Shown here: in pieces, positions 38,563 through 44,305 of the stretch
How positions within the stretch are numbered: position 1 is the first letter of the stretch
Layout of the letters: every line of letters begins with the position of its first letter
Assembly: GCA_018241335.1 (NCBI GenBank)
Contig: JAFEEA010000005.1
Location: 1 to 44,305 of the forward strand
Length of the DNA: 44,305 nucleotides
From: Pseudomonadota bacterium
Lineage (GTDB): Bacteria; Pseudomonadota; Alphaproteobacteria; Caulobacterales; Caulobacteraceae
Direction: 5' to 3'
Notes under the pieces: generated by a model
Databases searched by the model: none
What the model was told of the DNA's origin: nothing
The model's input: the letters and a program-made list of their open reading frames with translations, nothing else
Translations under genes and position numbers: made by a program

Positions 38563-38609
38563 CTTTCGGGCATGATGGCGAGGGCCGTTCGCGACCCATA
38601 GCGGTCTCT
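38563..38609. repeat. Degenerate repeat, copy 3 of 3
   Basis: CGTTCGCGACCCATAGCGGT then CTCT (38586-38609) aligns with the other two copies. CCGCT (about 38563-38567) and AGCGG (38600-38604), with GGG and CCC inside, form an imperfect hairpin. The last two bases overlap the stop codon of the gene at 38608. Confidence 0.55.
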
Positions 38610-39045
38610 AGACGGGTCGGTCCGACGACACGAACTTCGACCGCAACATGTGATGGGCTTCGTCGAAACTGGCCGGTAGCTCCGCTCCGTTGGCGAGGCG
38701 CTCGACCACGAAGTTCTTAAGCCACAAGTCGCTGATGGCGACGTACTGTTCGTCGCTCGGAACTACGACTGCCGCCCGCCATTGCTCGGCGTCGATAAAG
38801 AACTCGTCGGAACCGACCCAGTTCGGCAGGTCGCCAACAAGGCGAACGAGCACGTAGGCTCGATAGGTTCGGTACCTGGACTCTCCGACGTCCTCGAAGC
38901 GATAGGCGGTTCCATCTACGGCGACGGCGACGCCCGTCTCGGGACCATCATAGAACCCATAAGCGTGAATATGCGCGAACAGCGGGGACACTTGCGCGGC
39001 TTCATTGGCGGAAAGGCGCGAATGCGCCTCAAGCGGATCAGACAT
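38608..39045 (-). CDS. Hypothetical protein of the accessory islet
   Basis: The 145-residue protein is not recognised. It reads MSDPLEAHSRLSANEAAQVS, then a segment of alternating beta strands (FYDGPETGVAVAVDGTAYRF, YRTYRAYVLVRLVGDLPNWV) and a helical C-terminus (DLWLKNFVVERLANGAELPA). It looks like a small soluble cytoplasmic protein. The ATG at 39045 is preferred; the longer open frame upstream runs through an 8-base tandem repeat and is not conserved in style. The divergent space (39046-39293) holds that repeat. Confidence 0.6.
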   Translation of the reverse strand: MSDPLEAHSRLSANEAAQVSPLFAHIHAYGFYDGPETGVAVAVDGTAYRFEDVGESRYRTYRAYVLVRLVGDLPNWVGSDEFFIDAEQWRAAVVVPSDEQYVAISDLWLKNFVVERLANGAELPASFDEAHHMLRSKFVSSDRPV

Positions 39046-39130
39046 CGACCGCAGTGTAGCATGCTCGTAGCGGAGCCTGGTCGCGCTAGAGCCAACGACC
39101 GCCCACCACCCTTCTCGGACATCGGTGGGG

Positions 39131-39186
39131 TCCGCTCGTCCGCTCGTCCGCTCGTCCGCTCGTCCGCTCGTCCGCTCGTCCGCTCG
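39131..39186. repeat. Seven tandem copies of an 8-base unit
   Basis: TCCGCTCG is repeated seven times without a mismatch. It lies between two divergent genes, 86 bases before the start of the one at 39045 (minus) and 108 bases before the one at 39294 (plus). Pure 8-base arrays can change length by replication slippage. The unit resembles the GTCCGCT arm of the degenerate repeats nearby. Confidence 0.9.
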
Positions 39187-39293
39187 CGGGGCGAATGTCC
39201 GATTGAGGGCCTGAGGGCAACGACAGGTTCCGCCCCTTCGCGGACCTTGCTCGGCGCTCCCTTCCACCCCGGCGTCAGCGCCGCTACTGGAGA

Positions 39294-39929
39294 GTGGCGA
39301 GCGACGAGGTTTCCTTGGGCGAACTGGCGGCACGCGCGGCGCGACAATGGCAGGTCCTGCTCCTCGGAGGCCCGTCCGGGGTCGGCAAGACGACCGTCGG
39401 GCGTCAGCTGGCCCGCCACTACGACGTCGGCCTCGCCGAGGTGGACGACTTTCAAGCTTTGCTTGAACGGATGACCACCCCTGAGCAACAGCCGGCGATC
39501 CACTTCTGGCGAACGCATCCCGCACCGGATCAGCTCCCGGCGGCGGAGATCATCCAGCATCTGTTCGATCAAAGCGACGCCCTGGCGATTGGCCTTGAGG
39601 CGGTCATCGCCAATCACCTGGAGGCCGCGACACCTGTCGTCTTGGAAGGCGATTTCATCCTTCCCGCGCTGGCGGCGCGCGCGAGCTTCCTTGGCCAGCC
39701 GAACAGCGGACGGGTTCGTGGCGTCTTCCTGCACGAGCCGGATGAGCAGCAGTTCCTGGCGAACTTCTTGTCGCGCGAACCCGCCGAGGGTCCGCAAATC
39801 AAACGCGCCAACGTCAGCTGGCGGCATGGCCTTCGGCTTAGGCAGGACGCGGAGCGGCTTGGACTGCCCGTGGTCTTCGCGCGGCCGTGGGACACGGTGC
39901 TTCAGCGCCTGGTCGCAGCCTTGGCTTGA
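39294..39929 (+). CDS. P-loop kinase-like protein
   Basis: The 211-residue protein starts with a strand and Walker A motif (VLLLGGPSGVGKTTVGRQLA, P-loop about 25-33), followed by VGLAEVDDFQALLERM, a nucleotide-kinase-like segment with an Asp pair, and PVVLEGDFILPALAAR further on. The C-terminus includes VFARPWDTVLQRL. The overall plan is that of a small-molecule kinase related to 2-phosphoglycerate kinase, chloramphenicol phosphotransferase and zeta-toxin-type proteins; the substrate is unknown. Translation starts at a GTG at 39294 with weak ribosome binding (GGAGA). It faces the groEL gene, which converges on it. Confidence 0.7.
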   Translation: MASDEVSLGELAARAARQWQVLLLGGPSGVGKTTVGRQLARHYDVGLAEVDDFQALLERMTTPEQQPAIHFWRTHPAPDQLPAAEIIQHLFDQSDALAIGLEAVIANHLEAATPVVLEGDFILPALAARASFLGQPNSGRVRGVFLHEPDEQQFLANFLSREPAEGPQIKRANVSWRHGLRLRQDAERLGLPVVFARPWDTVLQRLVAALA

Positions 39930-40002
39930 ACCCGCTTCTGTCGCCGTCCTGAGGCGGGGCCGTGTGGATGAAGTCGGCCCACCTGTTTCCCTGGTCCCCA
40001 AC

Positions 40003-40034
40003 AGAAAAACCCCCGGCGTTTCCGCCGGGGGTTT
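40003..40034 (-). terminator. Terminator of groESL
   Basis: ACCCCCGGCG (40009-40018) and CGCCGGGGGT (40023-40032) form a perfect 10-base stem with a 4-base loop. On the minus strand it is followed by a run of T residues (TTTTTCTGTT), about 30 bases after the groEL stop. It may also stop transcripts from the convergent kinase-like gene. Confidence 0.9.
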
Positions 40035-40061
40035 CCGTAGTCTCGAACGGGGTGACCGGAC

Positions 40062-41729
<1,668 letters not shown>

Positions 41730-41764
41730 CTAGGGGATAGGTCGAAGGGACGAGGGGCGCCGGA

Positions 41765-42052
41765 CTATTCCAGCACGCCCAGGACGTCGCTCTCCTTCAT
41801 GATCAGGAGATCTTCGCCTTCGAGCTTGATTTCGGTGCCGGACCACTTGCCGAACAGGATGCGGTCGCCGGACTTCAGGTCCAGGGCCTGGATCTTGCCG
41901 GAGTCGTCGCGGGCGCCGGGGCCGACGGCGATGACTTCGCCTTCCTGCGGCTTTTCCTTGGCGGTGTCGGGGATGATGATCCCGCCCTTGGTCTTTTGTT
42001 CTTCCTCGACGCGGCGGACGAGGACGCGGTCGCCGAGCGGACGAAACGCCAT
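41765..42052 (-). CDS. groES: Co-chaperonin GroES
   Basis: The 95-residue lid protein of GroEL is complete: [40 protein letters not shown] (with the mobile loop) and [11 protein letters not shown], followed by [19 protein letters not shown]. It is the first gene of the groESL operon and lies 62 bases downstream of the CIRCE element. Confidence 0.98.
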   Translation of the reverse strand: MAFRPLGDRVLVRRVEEEQKTKGGIIIPDTAKEKPQEGEVIAVGPGARDDSGKIQALDLKSGDRILFGKWSGTEIKLEGEDLLIMKESDVLGVLE

Positions 42053-42113
42053 GGGTTTGTCTCCGTAGAGCTACGGTTGGTGTTGTGTGCAGCCCCCTCT
42101 CGGAACCCGGCCG

Positions 42114-42140
42114 TTAGCAGCCGGACCCGTCGAGTGCTAA
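42114..42140. promoter_or_regulatory. CIRCE element of groESL
   Basis: The CIRCE consensus is TTAGCACTC-N9-GAGTGCTAA. Here the right half GAGTGCTAA (42132-42140) is perfect and the left half is TTAGCAGCC (42114-42122), with a 9-base spacer. HrcA should bind it and repress groESL until heat shock. A CTTGACT at 42172-42178 on the minus strand may be part of a promoter -35. The rest of the 318-base space (42053-42370) holds no gene; a GGGAGG site for the next gene is at its end. Confidence 0.88.
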
Positions 42141-42370
42141 CGAGGCGGCAGGTAGGTCCATCGCGTGTCGGAGTCAAGGCGCGGCGTGGCGGTTGGCCGC
42201 ATCCCCGCGCCCCTCAAGTGGCCCGCGCGGCCCGAAAGACAAGGGGCGACCGGGCCGCCGCTCATCGGATTGTGATCGCCGGGGCCGGACAATCGCAACC
42301 ATGGATACGCTTGTTATCATTGCGTAAATCTTGGCCGTGGCCCCATCCTGGCTTCGGGAGGCCTTAAGCC

Positions 42371-43399
42371 ATGCATCGTCGACATACTTTCAGGGCCGCC
42401 CTCGCGGGCGCCGCGGCGCTCGCCTTGTCGGCGGGCCTGGCCTGGCCGTCGGACTGGCAGGCCACGGGTTCCATCGCCCTGCCGGCGGAGATGGTGTCGG
42501 CCGCCAGCGCCTTCGCCAACTACATGGACCGGGCCGGCGACGTGCGCGCCGACTTCCGCGACGGCGAGGCGGTTCACCGCGGGCTGCAGACCGGCGTCGC
42601 CTATGAGCCCGTGCAGTTCGAGCAGGGCATGATCGCCTACGGCGCCCTGGTGGCGCTGCAGAACAGCACCTTCACCGGCGCCGTGCGCCGCTCGGTCCAC
42701 AGCGAGGAGGAGCGCGCCGCCCTGGCCGCCCAGCTCGAGGCCGATCCCGCCCAGGTGCTGCGCTTCGACGGCGCCGGCGAGGCCGCGCGCGAGACCGAGA
42801 CCGCGCTGCTGAACCAGGCCGGCCCCGTCAGCGCGGCCGGCAAGGCCGTCAAGCAGGCCGCCTACGACGTCCAGCACGACGCCTGGTCGAAGGAGCGCAT
42901 CGCCAACCTGCCCGCCCGCCTGAAGGAGGTGAAGACCCTGTCGTCGTCGCCCTATCGCGGGGCGGAGGGGGACGGGGCGCGGCTGTCGCGGGCCATGCTG
43001 CAACTGCCGCCGGCCGGCGCCGGCACCGCCGCCGTCTCGCCGGTGGTCGCCCGTTCCCTGGCCCTGGCGGCGGTCGCCGCGGTCGGCCAGGCCCGCCCGG
43101 AGGACATGGGCCGCCTGCAGCCCCTGCTGACCGAGTACTTCAGCGCCGACTGCCTGCACATGGCCAAGCTGATGCTGTTCCAGTGCATGGCCGTGGCCTC
43201 GCCCCACTACGAGAACGTCTTCTGCCTGGGCCAGCATGCGCTCAGCGACACCGGCCAGTGCGTGGCCGGCGCGGTCACCGCCTCGCCCGACCGCCTGCCG
43301 CCGCAGCCGCGGGTGATCCTGGCCTCGACCGCTCCCGTGCCCGTACCCGCAAAGGCGGTCAGGAAGCCGGCGGCCCACCACCACCGCCGTCACCGCTAG
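42371..43399 (+). CDS. Secreted protein of unknown function
   Basis: The 342-residue protein has a signal peptide (MHRRHTFRAALAGAAALALS, cleavage near 24-26), then a helical mature region. Segments such as ASAFANYMDRAGDVRADFRD and MAKLMLFQCMAVASPHYENV are recognisable only as a Caulobacter-type hypothetical protein. Four cysteines near the C-terminus (DCLHM, FQCMA, FCLGQ, QCVAG) probably form disulfides. The last residues are His/Arg-rich (AAHHHRRHR). A GGGAGG ribosome-binding site lies nine bases before the ATG. It is divergent from groES. Confidence 0.72.
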   Translation: MHRRHTFRAALAGAAALALSAGLAWPSDWQATGSIALPAEMVSAASAFANYMDRAGDVRADFRDGEAVHRGLQTGVAYEPVQFEQGMIAYGALVALQNSTFTGAVRRSVHSEEERAALAAQLEADPAQVLRFDGAGEAARETETALLNQAGPVSAAGKAVKQAAYDVQHDAWSKERIANLPARLKEVKTLSSSPYRGAEGDGARLSRAMLQLPPAGAGTAAVSPVVARSLALAAVAAVGQARPEDMGRLQPLLTEYFSADCLHMAKLMLFQCMAVASPHYENVFCLGQHALSDTGQCVAGAVTASPDRLPPQPRVILASTAPVPVPAKAVRKPAAHHHRRHR

Positions 43400-43472
43400 A
43401 TCCTGACACCACAGGCTTGCCGACCCGTCCGCCAGGGTCGATCCTCCCACCGCATGGCAGCGGGAGGCGAGC

Positions 43473-43859
43473 ATGCTCGACCACATCGGCGTCACCGTCA
43501 GCGACGTCGCCAAGGCCAAGGCCTTCTATGACGCGGCCCTGACGCCGCTGGGCATCGGCGTGATGATGCAGGTCACCGCCGAGCAGACCGGAGGGCCGGC
43601 GTTCCTGGGCTATGGCTCCGAGGGGCGGCCCTATTTCTGGGTCAGCGGCGGCGACAGGATCACGGGCGCGCTGCATGTCGCCTTCACCGCCAAGGACCGC
43701 GCCACGGTGGACGCCTTCTACGCGGCCGCCATGGCCGCCGGCGGGGCCGACAATGGCGGGCCGGGCATCCGCGCCCACTATCATCCCAACTACTACGGCG
43801 CCTTCGTGCTGGACCCCGACGGCCACAACATCGAGGCCGTCTGCCACACGCCGCAATAG
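43473..43859 (+). CDS. VOC (glyoxalase-like) family protein
   Basis: The 128-residue protein has a vicinal oxygen chelate fold: MLDHIGVTVSDVAKAKAFYD at the N-terminus, then HVAFTAKDRATVDAFYAAAM and the end YYGAFVLDPDGHNIEAVCHT. His4, the central His of LHVAF and the Glu of NIEAV are the usual metal positions. The function cannot be fixed without its partner genes; glyoxalase, dioxygenase and resistance roles all occur. It is convergent with the SDR gene. Confidence 0.85.
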   Translation: MLDHIGVTVSDVAKAKAFYDAALTPLGIGVMMQVTAEQTGGPAFLGYGSEGRPYFWVSGGDRITGALHVAFTAKDRATVDAFYAAAMAAGGADNGGPGIRAHYHPNYYGAFVLDPDGHNIEAVCHTPQ

Positions 43860-43876
43860 CTCAGCGCTGCGATGGA

Positions 43877-44305
43877 TCAGCCCTGGGGCCGAAGCCCGGC
43901 GCCCAGTCCCCGGTATCCCAGCCGCTCGGCGTAGCGCCTGGCCTGGTCGGCGCGGGCGGGATCAAGGTGGATGTGGCCATAGCGTGCCGAGGCCATGCGG
44001 CGGGCCTTGGCGCCAAGCTCGCCCTCGGCCGCCAGTTCGCCCTCCAGCCAGGCCTCGATGTTGCGCCAGAAATTGGGGCGCTCGCCGGTGACGTCGTCGA
44101 AGCCGTAGTCGTCGGCGAGGTCCGCGGCGCAGAGGGCCTGGCCGGAGCGGCGGCCGACCTTGGGGTCGGCGGCGAGGGCCGCCACGGCCCGGCCGATATA
44201 GCGGGGCGTTTCCGAAAAGCCGAAGTCGAAGGCCTTGGCCGCGGCGTCCCGCCAGTTGGCCTCCGTCACCCCGAACCGGTCCAGCATCGCCTCCGAGCGC
44301 AGGAA
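43877..44305 (-). CDS. SDR family oxidoreductase, C-terminal part
   Basis: The open frame runs to the window edge and gives the last 142 residues of a longer protein: SEAMLDRFGVTEANWRDAAA, FSETPRYIGRAVAALAADPK, VGRRSGQALCAADLADDYGF and RPNFWRNIEAWLEGELAAEG. The pattern of an alpha-helical segment followed by RAVAALAADPKV and SGQxLxxxDLADxYGF is typical of the C-terminal half of short-chain dehydrogenases of this group. The NAD-binding motif and catalytic YxxxK are outside the window, so activity cannot be judged. Confidence 0.7.
   Translation of the reverse strand, partial: FLRSEAMLDRFGVTEANWRDAAAKAFDFGFSETPRYIGRAVAALAADPKVGRRSGQALCAADLADDYGFDDVTGERPNFWRNIEAWLEGELAAEGELGAKARRMASARYGHIHLDPARADQARRYAERLGYRGLGAGLRPQG

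Noticed and set aside
39131..39186. CRISPR-like array
   Set aside because: The units are 8 bases with no spacers, so this is a simple tandem repeat.
38608..39525. A longer protein including ERTSGRAD repeats encoded by the 8-base tandem repeat
   Set aside because: The repeat codes periodic Arg/Asp-rich peptide only by chance; the ATG at 39045 begins the ordinary-looking protein, and the upstream part has no conserved look.

Overview
The window is about 44 kb of high-G+C chromosomal DNA from an alphaproteobacterium, most likely a member of the Caulobacteraceae (Caulobacter/Phenylobacterium-like). This rests on the F1-only ATP synthase operon with an Ala/Pro/Lys-rich N-terminal extension on the beta subunit and a very short epsilon subunit, the nadD-rsfS-rlmH-envC-like-ctpA-deacetylase-rppH gene string, rpiB-obg-proB, a CIRCE-controlled groESL, and small secreted proteins of Caulobacter type. 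No database search was run; all family calls are from recognisable motifs.

Layout. 1-7.4 kb: the end of a DUF1330 gene, a small membrane protein, a small secreted protein, then atpHAGDC (1441-6254) followed by a proline-rich secreted protein and a small membrane protein. 7.4-17.5 kb, almost all on the minus strand: an alpha/beta hydrolase, rppH, a divergent polysaccharide deacetylase, an LprI-like protein, ctpA, a degenerate LytM (EnvC/LdpF-like) factor, rlmH, rsfS, nadD, then proB, obgE and rpiB. This is a housekeeping block linking ribosome maturation, NAD synthesis and cell-envelope maintenance. 17.7-20.1 kb: a PhyH-like dioxygenase, an OsmC-family protein and a coiled-coil hypothetical protein, separated by REP-like palindromes.

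20.3-24.1 kb is the main accessory system: a three-gene, tightly coupled operon on the minus strand encoding a Cap4/DUF4297-type nuclease, a small middle component and a Rad50/SMC-like ATPase with a four-cysteine hook. This is the architecture of Lamassu-Cap4 (DdmABC, also classed as ABC-three-component) anti-phage/anti-plasmid defence. Its base composition is visibly less G+C-rich than its neighbours, and a frameshifted zinc-ribbon-like gene lies at its upstream edge. 24.4-28.3 kb: a MerR regulator with an evident promoter/operator and two acyl-CoA dehydrogenases.

28.4-33.2 kb: a four-helix membrane protein, a periplasmic protein, an orphan HicB-type antitoxin with a palindromic operator, an SRPBCC-DUF1801 pair without its usual ArsR regulator, then a likely polymorphic toxin, SMI1/KNR4 immunity protein and small basic protein on the minus strand. 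A fragment of a groEL 3' end lies just upstream of the toxin gene. 33.2-37.8 kb: a three-subunit molybdenum hydroxylase (PaoABC-like aldehyde oxidoreductase) with a divergent TetR regulator and a perfect palindromic operator. 37.8-39.9 kb: an accessory islet of four small genes, three of them each followed closely by a copy of the same degenerate hairpin repeat, plus an 8-bp tandem repeat (seven copies). 40.0-42.2 kb: groES-groEL with CIRCE and a strong terminator. 42.4-44.3 kb: a secreted hypothetical protein, a VOC-family protein and the 3' part of an SDR oxidoreductase cut by the window end.

The strongest candidates for unusual biology are the Lamassu-like operon, the toxin/immunity module beside the groEL remnant, and the gene-plus-repeat units at 37.8-38.6 kb.
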